A stretch of 8,187 bases of DNA from Halomonas sp. (lineage in GTDB: Bacteria > Pseudomonadota > Gammaproteobacteria > Pseudomonadales > Oleiphilaceae), in NCBI GenBank assembly GCA_007135745.1, contig SLIH01000479.1:1-8187 (forward strand), given 5' to 3'. Shown here piece by piece: positions 1 to 6,256 of this stretch; position 1 is the first letter of the stretch; each line of letters begins with the position of its first letter. The notes under the pieces were generated by a model, which was not told the DNA's origin, did no database searches, and was given only the letters and a program-made list of their open reading frames with translations. Made by a program: the position numbers and the translations under genes.

Positions 1-384
1 AATAACATTCGCCCCAATCATAACTGGCGCAGAGCGAATATCGTCGCGCACTCCAACGGTGGCCTGGTCGCACGCTGGTATCGGGTTTTTGAGGGGGGCT
101 CATGGGCAACCAACCGTTTGGTGACTCTCGGCACCCCCCATAAAGGCACCTCCTGGGCCTATGGCTGCTTCAGCCCCGCCTGTTTTGAAATGCGTTACAA
201 CTCGTCCTTCCTGCAGCAGTTGAATGGGCGCGGCTGTGATGTGTCCCTGTGGTCAGCGGTTGATCAGATCATCATCCCTCAGACAAATGCCCAGTGCGGC
301 AATAGTCGCAGGACATCCAGTGTGGGGCACCTGACTCTGTTGACCTGGAAGGGCGTTTATAACGATGTAAGACGTTACCTGTAA
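1..384 (+). CDS. Secreted triacylglycerol lipase/esterase, alpha/beta hydrolase (5'-truncated by window edge)
   Basis: The reading frame is open from base 1 to the TAA at 382-384, giving 127 C-terminal residues; the start and signal peptide lie outside the window. The catalytic triad of an alpha/beta-hydrolase lipase can be read: nucleophile elbow A-H-S-N-G-G (Ser at visible residue 18, the AxSxG variant found in Bacillus subtilis LipA), Asp88 in S-A-V-D-Q, and His110 in S-V-G-H-L. The segment L-G-T-P-H-K-G-T (43-50) is the strand and turn common in class 2/EstA-type lipases of Streptomyces and Bacillus. Cys56, Cys61, Cys79 and Cys99 could form two disulfides, which fits an exported enzyme. 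It probably hydrolyses acyl esters outside the cell. It lies upstream of a folding factor and a Lif-type foldase, which suggests those proteins help it mature. It lacks the C-terminal region expected of I.1/I.2 lipases, so exact substrate and family are uncertain. Confidence 0.88.
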   Translation, partial: NNIRPNHNWRRANIVAHSNGGLVARWYRVFEGGSWATNRLVTLGTPHKGTSWAYGCFSPACFEMRYNSSFLQQLNGRGCDVSLWSAVDQIIIPQTNAQCGNSRRTSSVGHLTLLTWKGVYNDVRRYL

Positions 385-396
385 CAGGCAGCGGCG

Positions 397-418
397 CCCT
401 GATCAGCGTGAATCAGGG
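397..418 (+). other. Small inverted repeat after the lipase gene
   Basis: CCCTGAT (397-403) and ATCAGGG (412-418) are perfect complements around an 8-base loop, starting 12 bases after the lipase stop codon. No T-run follows, so alone it is a weak terminator. It may stabilise the mRNA 3' end or work together with the stronger hairpin just downstream. Confidence 0.45.
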
Positions 419-432
419 TGGTGTGTTGGACT

Positions 433-466
433 GAGCAGGCCAGGTGAGCTGGCCTGCTCCCTTTCT
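433..466 (+). terminator. Strong hairpin, probable intrinsic terminator or attenuator of the lipase gene
   Basis: The arms 433-443 and 449-459 are perfect 11-base complements (GAGCAGGCCAG / CTGGCCTGCTC) with a 5-base loop, followed by a short pyrimidine tract (CCTTTCT). This is the strongest hairpin I found in an intergenic region. The T-tract is poor, so read-through into the folding-factor gene, which starts about 40 bases later, is plausible. That would make it an attenuator giving more lipase than foldase transcript. Confidence 0.6.
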
Positions 467-505
467 GACATGGAATTGCCCACTATTCGCAAGTTGAGGC
501 GAGGC

Positions 506-1321
506 ATGAGAAACGCAACCCTGATCCTTTGTGCCGGCATCTTTCTGGTTTTCTCCGGTCTGAGTCAGGCGGAAGAACAAAAAGAAGCGGGCGTTTTTGC
601 CACGGTTAACGGCACCCCCCTGGACATGAACCTTTACCAGTTCCTGCTCGGATCCAGAGAAGGCCAGAGTGGCCAAATGCTGGGTTACCAGGACGATGTC
701 GATGTCGAACACCACCGCCAGCAGGTCGCGAATGATCTGGTGATGACCGAATTGCTGTCCCAGAAGGCCACTTCGCTCGGTATGCATGAGACCGAGATGG
801 TGAGGGCCGAGTTGGCGATGGCAGAGAAAACCCTGCTCGCGCAGCTCTACGTGAAGAAGTTGATGGATTCCATTGAAATCGATGAATCGGAAATACGTGA
901 GTACTACGATCAACAAAGCGAGCAGGCTTTGTATCGCTTTATGATCTGGCAGACGCCCGATGAGGATCTCGCCGAGCAGACTCTGGTTGCTCTCAAGGCA
1001 GGGGATGAGGTTGCTTCCGGCGATCCGGAGGTTATCGAAACGCCCTGGTTGCGGGATGTCGATGTTTCACCGGAGGTGCAGGAAGTCGTGGGCAGCATGA
1101 GTGTGGATGACTTTGCCGATGAGCCGGTTTTCCAGGATGGCCTGTGGAAGGTGTTTCAGGTGATCGACAAGCAGGTTATGCAGGCGCAAAGCTTTGAAGA
1201 AGAAAAAGAGGTTATCAAGGCGGAACTGGTGCGTGTGAAACTGGAAGAGAAACTGGACGCCCTCGCTGAGGATGCCTCCATTGAGTTCAAAGACCAGTCT
1301 GTTACCCAGACAGCGAGATAA
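506..1321 (+). CDS. Exported SurA/PpiC-like periplasmic folding factor, isomerase site apparently lost
   Basis: This 271-residue protein is predicted to act in the periplasm as a chaperone. Residues 1-22 form a Sec signal peptide (basic start, hydrophobic 5-18, likely cut after S-Q-A). Residues 28-135 are a helical SurA_N-like segment opening with V-F-A-T-V-N-G-T-P-L, the usual beginning of SurA/PpiD/PrsA-type proteins. Residues 140-224 follow the parvulin layout, ending in Q-D-G-L-W-K-V-F-Q-V-I-D where active parvulins have a G-Y-H-I-I type strand, so the conserved histidine is absent. A charged helix (228-255) closes the protein. I chose ATG 506 over the in-frame ATG 470: GAGG at 496-499 sits 6 bases upstream and the signal peptide then begins at residue 1, whereas 470 has no Shine-Dalgarno. 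The foldase gene begins 7 bases after its stop, so the two are probably co-transcribed. Function is inferred from family architecture and neighbours. Confidence 0.8.
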   Translation: MRNATLILCAGIFLVFSGLSQAEEQKEAGVFATVNGTPLDMNLYQFLLGSREGQSGQMLGYQDDVDVEHHRQQVANDLVMTELLSQKATSLGMHETEMVRAELAMAEKTLLAQLYVKKLMDSIEIDESEIREYYDQQSEQALYRFMIWQTPDEDLAEQTLVALKAGDEVASGDPEVIETPWLRDVDVSPEVQEVVGSMSVDDFADEPVFQDGLWKVFQVIDKQVMQAQSFEEEKEVIKAELVRVKLEEKLDALAEDASIEFKDQSVTQTAR

Positions 1322-1328
1322 TCGGACC

Positions 1329-2249
1329 ATGGCGGCGAAAAGCAGGTCCAAAGGCAGGCTACTGGGCTTCGCATTGCTCGGACTGTGCATTGCGGCTCTG
1401 TTGTCTGTCTATGCCTTTTTTACCCCGTCGGGAGGCCGCGAGGAGGCCGCGGTGGTCTCGGCACAGGACCAACCCCGGACAGCATCCCCGTCACCCTCTG
1501 CCACCGATGAATCGGTGGCACCCGAGAAGGGCGCAGAGGAGCAGGTCATCCCCTCGGTGCGTGGTGAAGCGCCGGGTGCCGATCCCGATCCCATGCTTCA
1601 GGACGCTGAGCTTGAGCGTCTCAGTGGCGTCTTTGAGAACAGTGTATACCCCTCGTTCCGGGATGATTTTCAATTGGATCTCGACGGTCGTGCGGCGCTT
1701 AATGCGTTTGTCGCCAGTATGCCCAAAGGCCTTGAAAGTGAGGATCTGGATCGCGTCTCCGCCATGATCGAGGAGAAGATTTCCGGTGCGGAGGGGGAAG
1801 ATGTGGCTTTCATCATCACCCACCTTTACCGGCTGGAACAGGAAGAGGCGCGACTCATGGGCGAGGCCGAGCCGGTTACGACCATGGCCGGTCAACTGGA
1901 AGCGCAGGAGCAACTTTCTGAATTACGCCAGCAATGGTTCGGGCCGGAGCTGTCCGAAAAGCTGTTCCCGGGTGCCGAAGAGAGCCAGGCCGATGGCTCT
2001 TCCGTGGAGGAGCCACCGGAAACCCTGAGCGACGAGCAGGCCGAGCTTGCCCAGATTGAAGGCGCTTGGGAGCAACGATACCAGCGGTTTCTGGCGGAGC
2101 GGCAGTACATAGACAATGCCGGCCTGGATCAAGCGGAGAAAGACCAGCAGATCGACGCCCTGCTGCAACAGCACTTCGAACCCAAGGAAGTGGAGGCGGC
2201 GAAAGCCTTTGATCAGATGAGGCAGAAAGAGGAAACCGATAGCCCTTGA
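1329..2249 (+). CDS. lifO: Lipase-specific foldase (Lif/LifO-type lipase chaperone), divergent
   Basis: Lif proteins are inner-membrane-anchored periplasmic steric chaperones that fold a cognate lipase before type II secretion. The 306 residues show the expected order: short basic cytoplasmic start, one membrane helix (about 11-31), a Pro/Ala/Ser/Glu-rich linker (about 35-90), then a long helical domain. The C-terminal part fits the family best: L-R-Q-Q-W-F-G-P-E-L-S-E-K-L-F (199-213) and W-E-Q-R-Y-Q-R-F-L-A-E-R (247-258), then I-D-A-L-L-Q-Q-H-F (275-283). The family signature RxxFDY[FC]LSAxGE should lie at 121-133, where the sequence reads R-A-A-L-N-A-F-V-A-S-M-P-K; only the Arg and the hydrophobic pattern remain. 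It is shorter than the usual roughly 340 residues. ATG 1329 was preferred because it follows the folding-factor stop by 7 bases; an in-frame ATG at 1272 would overlap that gene by 50 bases. The Shine-Dalgarno is weak, suggesting translational coupling. Confidence 0.77.
   Translation: MAAKSRSKGRLLGFALLGLCIAALLSVYAFFTPSGGREEAAVVSAQDQPRTASPSPSATDESVAPEKGAEEQVIPSVRGEAPGADPDPMLQDAELERLSGVFENSVYPSFRDDFQLDLDGRAALNAFVASMPKGLESEDLDRVSAMIEEKISGAEGEDVAFIITHLYRLEQEEARLMGEAEPVTTMAGQLEAQEQLSELRQQWFGPELSEKLFPGAEESQADGSSVEEPPETLSDEQAELAQIEGAWEQRYQRFLAERQYIDNAGLDQAEKDQQIDALLQQHFEPKEVEAAKAFDQMRQKEETDSP
1499..1520. repeat. Perfect 10-base inverted repeat inside the foldase linker
   Basis: TGCCACCGAT (1499-1508) and ATCGGTGGCA (1511-1520) are exact complements separated by two bases. 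It lies in the codons for the low-complexity linker (A-T-D-E-S-V-A), where protein sequence is under little constraint. As RNA it would form a 9-base-pair stem with a TGAA loop; as DNA it is a good palindromic protein-binding site. Role unknown. Confidence 0.5.
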
Positions 2250-2274
2250 GGCGCCTTCCTGTGTGCCCGTGCCC

Positions 2275-2880
2275 TTAGTTGCCTGGTTGAGGTATTCGTC
2301 GACGAAGTGAGCCCAGCGGTTCCGCCAGATCGCATCGCAGTTCGCCGCGCAGGGTGTTATCGACTTCAATGCTGCGGCGCAGACCGCGTTCAAAGTCCCG
2401 GCTGGTGCCCGCGATCACTTCGCAGTTACGGCCTGCGCGGTCACAGAGCTCGATCAGCTGACCGTCGAACGAAGCCTTTCCGTTGACGCTGCGGTGGGTG
2501 GCGTCCTTCCTCACCAGCTCGAATTCCAGCGATTCATCCACGATCAGATCCAGGGCCAGTGGTCGGGCTTCGCGCCAGTTCCCGCCAGTTCGCAGCTCTG
2601 CGCCGTCCAGCACACACTGTACTCGCTCGCCATACTGAGCGCTTCGACGACGCTCAATCAGCGCTTCCTGCTCGCGTTGTTCCTGTTCCGCGCGCAAACG
2701 CTGTTGCTCTGCCCGGAGTTGCGCGGCTTCCAGATTAAGACGTTCCTCTCGTTCCCTCGCATCCATTCTTTGTTCGGCGCTCAGAGCGAGCCACTCATCC
2801 TCATCCATGCCCATGGGGTAGCGAGTGGCGCAGCCAGCTACCAGTACAACGAGGAGAGTGATCAAAAAAACACGACCCAT
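2275..2880 (-). CDS. Outer-membrane-type lipoprotein with coiled coil, function unknown
   Basis: This 201-residue protein starts with a lipoprotein signal peptide: hydrophobic residues 4-14 and lipobox L-V-A-G-C with the lipidated Cys17. Residue +2 is Ala, not Asp, so Lol sorting to the outer membrane is expected. Residues about 27-80 are extremely rich in Glu, Arg, Gln and Leu, with repeated L-R-A-E-Q units, and should form a coiled coil. Residues 85-185 look like a small globular domain with Cys89, Cys146, Cys153 and Cys183, possibly two disulfides. The tail is basic (R-R-R-I-P). ATG at 2880 has AGGAAGG (2890-2896) 9 bases upstream, a near-ideal Shine-Dalgarno. The gene converges on the foldase gene with 25 bases between stops and no obvious terminator. 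I do not recognise the family; a role in envelope organisation is only a guess. Confidence 0.85.
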   Translation of the reverse strand: MGRVFLITLLVVLVAGCATRYPMGMDEDEWLALSAEQRMDAREREERLNLEAAQLRAEQQRLRAEQEQREQEALIERRRSAQYGERVQCVLDGAELRTGGNWREARPLALDLIVDESLEFELVRKDATHRSVNGKASFDGQLIELCDRAGRNCEVIAGTSRDFERGLRRSIEVDNTLRGELRCDLAEPLGSLRRRIPQPGN

Positions 2881-2905
2881 GGATAACAGCCTTCCTCAAC
2901 AGTGG

Positions 2906-2920
2906 GCGGCCGGAGGCCGC
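2906..2920. repeat. Short GC-rich hairpin in the lipoprotein leader
   Basis: GCGGCC (2906-2911) and GGCCGC (2915-2920) pair perfectly around a three-base loop. It falls between the likely minus-strand promoter and the lipoprotein start codon, hence in its 5' untranslated RNA. No T-tract follows on either strand, so it is not a typical terminator. Confidence 0.35.
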
Positions 2921-2933
2921 GTTTCAGCGGGCT

Positions 2934-2939
2934 ATTATA
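2934..2939 (-). promoter_or_regulatory. Candidate -10 box for the lipoprotein gene
   Basis: Read on the minus strand this is TATAAT, an exact sigma-70 -10 consensus, 54 bases upstream of the lipoprotein ATG. No convincing -35 box lies at 16-18 bases, so the promoter call rests on the -10 alone. Confidence 0.42.
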
Positions 2940-2957
2940 GAACAGGTTAAGTCAGGG

Positions 2958-2963
2958 TATACT
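2958..2963 (+). promoter_or_regulatory. Candidate -10 box for the repeat-containing exported protein gene
   Basis: TATACT matches the sigma-70 -10 consensus at five of six positions and lies 62 bases upstream of the ATG at 3026. The hexamer 17 bases further upstream (TTATAG) is a poor -35. It is arranged back to back with the minus-strand -10 at 2934-2939, so polymerases at the two sites would interfere. Confidence 0.35.
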
Positions 2964-3025
2964 GTCTTTATTCAAACGAGCGGTGGTGCATTGATTTGCC
3001 GCGTTGTACGGGAGAATAGGTTCGA

Positions 3026-3883
3026 ATGAAATCCTTTCTGCGCGGCTGTCTGTGTGCGGCTGCATTGGTTGTTACCCCTATGGCTCCTGCGAATCAGGGT
3101 CCGACGGCGCTTGATCTGGTGGAGATTCTGGCTGGCCATTCAGGCCCCATGGACCCTGAGACACTCGATATGCTTTTCTCCACAGCGTTCACCGCCAACA
3201 TGCGAGTACCCCCTGAGCATCTCGGGGTGGCGTTCCACGACAAGCGCACCGGAGAAGCTCTGGATCGTAACGAAATTCGCGAGTTGATGGGGCCGGTTCG
3301 CCAGGATGGCGCCTATCAGCTCTTTCGGCATGCGGCACCTCTGCTACAGGGTCGTCTTCCGGTGGAGCTTGAACAACTGGAACTGCTGATGGATGCTGCA
3401 TTCATAGCGAGCATGCGTCAGTCCCCTGAGCATATTGATATTGAGTATTACGACCGTCGAACCGGTCCCACCGGTTCCGGAGGCGGTGTTTCCGGACGGG
3501 TGCCGGACCAACCCACTGAAGCACCTGAGGTGCAGACCACAGAGCCCCCGGACAGTCTGCCGGCCGACAGGGATGAAATGCTGGAGTTGCTGAAGACCAT
3601 TGATTTCGGTGTGGCGGTGGATGAGATCGAGGGGCTGCTCTATCCCATGGTGGTGTGGGGGCGGGCCGCCGAGGATATTGATACGCAGATTAAAGAGTAC
3701 GTGCAGGACGCATCCGAGATAGGTCTTCATATCCAGGAGGTGGTGGGTGAACCACACGTTGTGCTCGAGGATGGCTGGATCATCGTTTACCTTTTGCACA
3801 GGGCCAGTACCGATCATGCCTTCATTGCCAACGAATTGCGCGTGGTGCGGGAAGCTTTGAGTTCGAAGCACTCCGTACAGTAG
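3026..3883 (+). CDS. Exported protein of unknown function with two copies of a 35-residue motif
   Basis: This 285-residue protein has a Sec signal peptide (1-22; basic start, hydrophobic 8-18, likely cut after A-P-A). Its notable trait is an internal duplication. Residues 45-79 and 116-150 align without gaps, 15 of 35 positions identical, sharing the core A-F-x-A-x-M-R-x-x-P-E-H followed by D-[KR]-R-T-G. The copies are 71 residues apart, so the repeat unit may be a small helical domain of about 70 residues. A Gly/Pro/Thr-rich linker (147-180) separates them from a C-terminal domain (183-285) containing G-W-I-I-V-Y-L-L-H. No catalytic motif or lipobox is evident. The start is supported by AGG at 3018-3020 and GGGAG at 3010-3014. 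Codon use resembles the neighbours. I do not recognise the family and assign no function; a periplasmic location is expected. Confidence 0.85.
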   Translation: MKSFLRGCLCAAALVVTPMAPANQGPTALDLVEILAGHSGPMDPETLDMLFSTAFTANMRVPPEHLGVAFHDKRTGEALDRNEIRELMGPVRQDGAYQLFRHAAPLLQGRLPVELEQLELLMDAAFIASMRQSPEHIDIEYYDRRTGPTGSGGGVSGRVPDQPTEAPEVQTTEPPDSLPADRDEMLELLKTIDFGVAVDEIEGLLYPMVVWGRAAEDIDTQIKEYVQDASEIGLHIQEVVGEPHVVLEDGWIIVYLLHRASTDHAFIANELRVVREALSSKHSVQ

Positions 3884-4029
3884 CCCCGTTCCTGGATGAG
3901 GAGATCATCAGGGCAGAGATCAGCAGCCGATTACCGCTTCGGCATTGTTGATTTCTTTGCCTTGCGAGGGTTTTTGGGTGATGGTTGCTGGGGTCACCGC
4001 AAAACACTCATCAGGAAGGGAAGCCATCA
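3884..4029 (+). promoter_or_regulatory. Intergenic leader of the phospholipase D-family gene
   Basis: This 146-base gap must hold any separate promoter for the downstream gene, but I find no convincing -35/-10 pair. The only strong element is the Shine-Dalgarno AGGAAGGG at 4013-4020, 9 bases before ATG 4030; it decides that start over an in-frame TTG at 3985. A weak hairpin followed by GTTTTT near 3961-3976 could be a poor terminator of the preceding gene. Confidence 0.4.
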
Positions 4030-5313
4030 ATGAAACGACTGACCAAACCCAGGATCATCACCGCCGCGATTGGGTTTGTGGCCGCTTTGGTCACTGTGGC
4101 TGCTTACCTCAATGCGGTTCCTGAACCCATGCGGGTGGCCGAACCCATTGCTCTGGATGAGCCCGTTAAAAGCGAACGGTTCAAGCAGCTTCAGCGTGCG
4201 CTTCTGGGCAATGGGGCCCGTGCAGGCAACAGTGTCGAACTGCTTGAGAACGGCGATGAGATTATCCCCGCGAAGCTGGAGGCTATTGAGAATGCCTCCC
4301 ATACCATCACTTTCGAGACTTTCGAGTACTGGGGCGAAGAGGTCGCCAAACCATTCGCCGAGGCGCTTGCCGAGGCGGCCGAGCGTGGCGTTGCCGTGCA
4401 TGCCATATTCGATTTCGTGGGTTCAGTGCCCGCCAGTGGTGACAAGTTTCGCCTGATGGAGGACGCGGGGGTCGAGGTGGAGCGCTGGCGCGAGCCGTCC
4501 TGGTATCAGCTTTCGCGATTCAACCATCGGACTCACCGGAAACTGCTGGTCGTGGATGGCGAGGTGGGCTTCACTGGTGGCGCCAATACTGCCGACCCCT
4601 GGAAAGGAAATCCTGAAACCGGCGGACACCGGGAAAACCATTATCGTTTCACCGGTCCGGTTGTCGCTGATCTGCAGAATGCCTTTCTGCAGAATTGGCT
4701 CAATGCGACGGGCAAGCTGCTCTACCAGCCCAATTATTTTCCGGAGCTGGAAGAGACCGGCGACCTCGGGGTGAAGATCGTCAACAGCTCACCCCAGGAT
4801 GGAACCCACCGGGTCCGGTTGATGTTCCTGCTGGCCCTTGCCGGAGCGGAGGACAGCATTCGTATTGCCACACCCTTTTTCTACCCGGATGAGATGATTA
4901 TGGATGCGTTGCTCAAGGCCCGTGAGCGGGGCGTGTCCGTGGACATCCTGTTGCCCGGCGAGGGTCACTACAGCCACGCCGTGCGTCAGGCCTCAATGAA
5001 TCGCTGGGGAAAGTTACTGGAAGCCGGCATCAGGTTGCACGAGTACCAGCCCTCTAAATATCACGCCAAGCTATACATCGTGGATGACTATTGGGTATCC
5101 GTCGGCTCAGCCAACATGGATAACCGTTCCTTCCGCCTCAATGACGAGACCAATGCGATCATCATGAACAGCGAGTTCGCCCAATCCCTGTCCGAGCAGT
5201 TTGAGCAGGATCTGGCGGATTCCAAGACCTACGATTACGAGACTTGGGAAAACCGTCCCCGACTGCAACGCCTGCTGGGTTGGGCGACCATGACCATCGG
5301 CTGGCACTTGTAA
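4030..5313 (+). CDS. Membrane-anchored phospholipase D/cardiolipin synthase-family protein
   Basis: Members of this superfamily use two HKD motifs to transfer or hydrolyse phosphatidyl groups, for example joining phosphatidylglycerol molecules into cardiolipin. Both motifs are intact in the 427 residues: H169-R-K171-L-L-V-V-D176, followed by G-F-T-G-G-A-N, and H345-A-K347-L-Y-I-V-D352, followed by G-S-A-N-M-D-N-R-S (359-367). A single N-terminal hydrophobic helix (about 9-27) probably anchors it in the inner membrane, with the catalytic domain likely periplasmic. Length and layout are close to bacterial ClsB-like synthases (about 410-430 residues) rather than ClsA, which has two membrane helices and about 480 residues. 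A C-terminal segment (400-427) ends with hydrophobic residues. It ends 22 bases before the convergent solute-binding gene. Cardiolipin synthase is the most likely activity, but phospholipase D or another transphosphatidylation cannot be excluded from sequence alone. Confidence 0.9.
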   Translation: MKRLTKPRIITAAIGFVAALVTVAAYLNAVPEPMRVAEPIALDEPVKSERFKQLQRALLGNGARAGNSVELLENGDEIIPAKLEAIENASHTITFETFEYWGEEVAKPFAEALAEAAERGVAVHAIFDFVGSVPASGDKFRLMEDAGVEVERWREPSWYQLSRFNHRTHRKLLVVDGEVGFTGGANTADPWKGNPETGGHRENHYRFTGPVVADLQNAFLQNWLNATGKLLYQPNYFPELEETGDLGVKIVNSSPQDGTHRVRLMFLLALAGAEDSIRIATPFFYPDEMIMDALLKARERGVSVDILLPGEGHYSHAVRQASMNRWGKLLEAGIRLHEYQPSKYHAKLYIVDDYWVSVGSANMDNRSFRLNDETNAIIMNSEFAQSLSEQFEQDLADSKTYDYETWENRPRLQRLLGWATMTIGWHL

Positions 5314-5335
5314 GCCGGGGTTTTCCTGTGGTGCC

Positions 5336-6256
5336 CTAGTTGTCAGGCAGCTTGGGTACCGTCTTCAGCCACCAGTCCCGATCCGGGACATTGATGTCTT
5401 TGGGCAGAGTCGGGTTCTCCAGTTCTATCAATCGTCGCTGTGGCAGCCTGGCCTTCTCCACGAAGGGCTGATAGTGGCGCATCAGAAGCTTCTGGAACCG
5501 GCCGTCCTCCTGAATCAGTTCGAGGCCTCGATATAGCCGCTCCCTGAGCTGGTCATTCTCCGGGCGCACAAAGAAAAAAACCGGGAATGGGTAGTAAAGC
5601 AGCAGCTCGCGCTCCACATCGATGTTGGGGTGGGCTGATCTGAAAAAGATCAGTTCCTGCCAGACTTCATTAACCCCGCGAGGAAAGATGTCGAATCGGC
5701 CGGCATCCAGCATGGCGAACAGTTCGTCATAGCTCACGGAGGAGACCATGTCGAACCCCGCGTTTTCGTAGATTCGGTAGTCGACCCAGTGTGGGTTGAA
5801 GCCAAGCCGGAAATCCTCTGTCAGGTCGGATAGTGTCGTCACATCGCTGAATCGTGGCTGATCCAGGGGGTTAATCAGCAACAGCCGAAAACCCAGCAGG
5901 CCCTTGAGCAGCGGAACCCTGACCGGCAGGAACATGTCCTCCCGCTCCCGGGACGTGGAAAGAAACACCAGATCGATCTCATCGTTTGCCAGCATCCTTA
6001 CGCCGCGGGCTTCCGCGACTTCTGGGCCGCCCTCGGGGACCGGTGTGAGCCGGTAGGGACCAAATTCATCCTCCGTGACGGACAGAACAAGGTCGAGCAA
6101 CTTCAGATGGTAGTTGTACCGGAATTCCTGTTGGTAGTGGCGGATCTCGGTTACCGGATTCTGATCATCCAACTCATTGGTCGTGCCTGAGACGTCGGCG
6201 GGGAGACCGATCAGTCCGACACAGAGGAGTGCAATTACAAAGCAGTGATGCTTCAT
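5336..6256 (-). CDS. Stand-alone periplasmic solute-binding-like protein (SBP family 3 type fold)
   Basis: The 306-residue protein has a signal peptide (1-24: M-K-H-H, hydrophobic 6-19, cut near V-S-G). The rest fits a two-lobe periplasmic binding protein: an early lobe with a helix around 50-62 and N-D-E-I-D-L-V-F-L-S (91-100), where such proteins screen ligand, a crossover around 128-150 and 190-193, and a C-terminal helix E-R-L-Y-R-G-L-E-L-I-Q-E-D-G-R-F-Q-K-L (239-257), typical of SBP_bac_3 proteins. It probably binds a small solute or acts as a sensing subunit; the ligand cannot be read. No permease or ATPase gene adjoins it within the window, unlike a classical uptake operon. ATG 6256 is preferred: GGGA lies 8 bases upstream and the signal peptide starts there. 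An in-frame GTG at 6277 lacks a Shine-Dalgarno. It is divergent from the LysR gene, a common sign of regulation by that protein. Confidence 0.78.
   Translation of the reverse strand: MKHHCFVIALLCVGLIGLPADVSGTTNELDDQNPVTEIRHYQQEFRYNYHLKLLDLVLSVTEDEFGPYRLTPVPEGGPEVAEARGVRMLANDEIDLVFLSTSREREDMFLPVRVPLLKGLLGFRLLLINPLDQPRFSDVTTLSDLTEDFRLGFNPHWVDYRIYENAGFDMVSSVSYDELFAMLDAGRFDIFPRGVNEVWQELIFFRSAHPNIDVERELLLYYPFPVFFFVRPENDQLRERLYRGLELIQEDGRFQKLLMRHYQPFVEKARLPQRRLIELENPTLPKDINVPDRDWWLKTVPKLPDN

Noticed and set aside
413..916. A 167-codon open frame on the minus strand over the folding-factor gene
   Set aside because: It runs antisense through a gene with a signal peptide, Shine-Dalgarno and family-like layout; its own translation has no recognisable features and covers the hairpin region.
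1431..1451. Direct repeat GGAGGCCGCG at 1431-1440 and 1442-1451 in the foldase gene
   Set aside because: The 11-base period suggests possible slippage, but the frame is intact on both sides and the repeat is too short and GC-biased to mean more than local composition.
1491..1913. A 140-codon minus-strand open frame inside the foldase gene
   Set aside because: It is antisense to a gene with recognisable Lif features and has no start signal of its own; it arises from the GC-rich codon pattern.
2295..2306. A 12-base perfect palindrome (TTCGTC/GACGAA) near the end of the lipoprotein gene
   Set aside because: A palindrome this short is expected once or twice by chance in 8 kb, and it lies within coding sequence with no T-tract to suggest a terminator.
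2494..2886. A 130-codon plus-strand open frame over the lipoprotein gene
   Set aside because: The minus-strand gene has a lipobox and a strong Shine-Dalgarno; the plus-strand translation shows neither.
5314..5335. Possible terminator shared by the phospholipase D-family and solute-binding genes
   Set aside because: The 22-base gap between the convergent stops contains TTTT but no stem of useful length.
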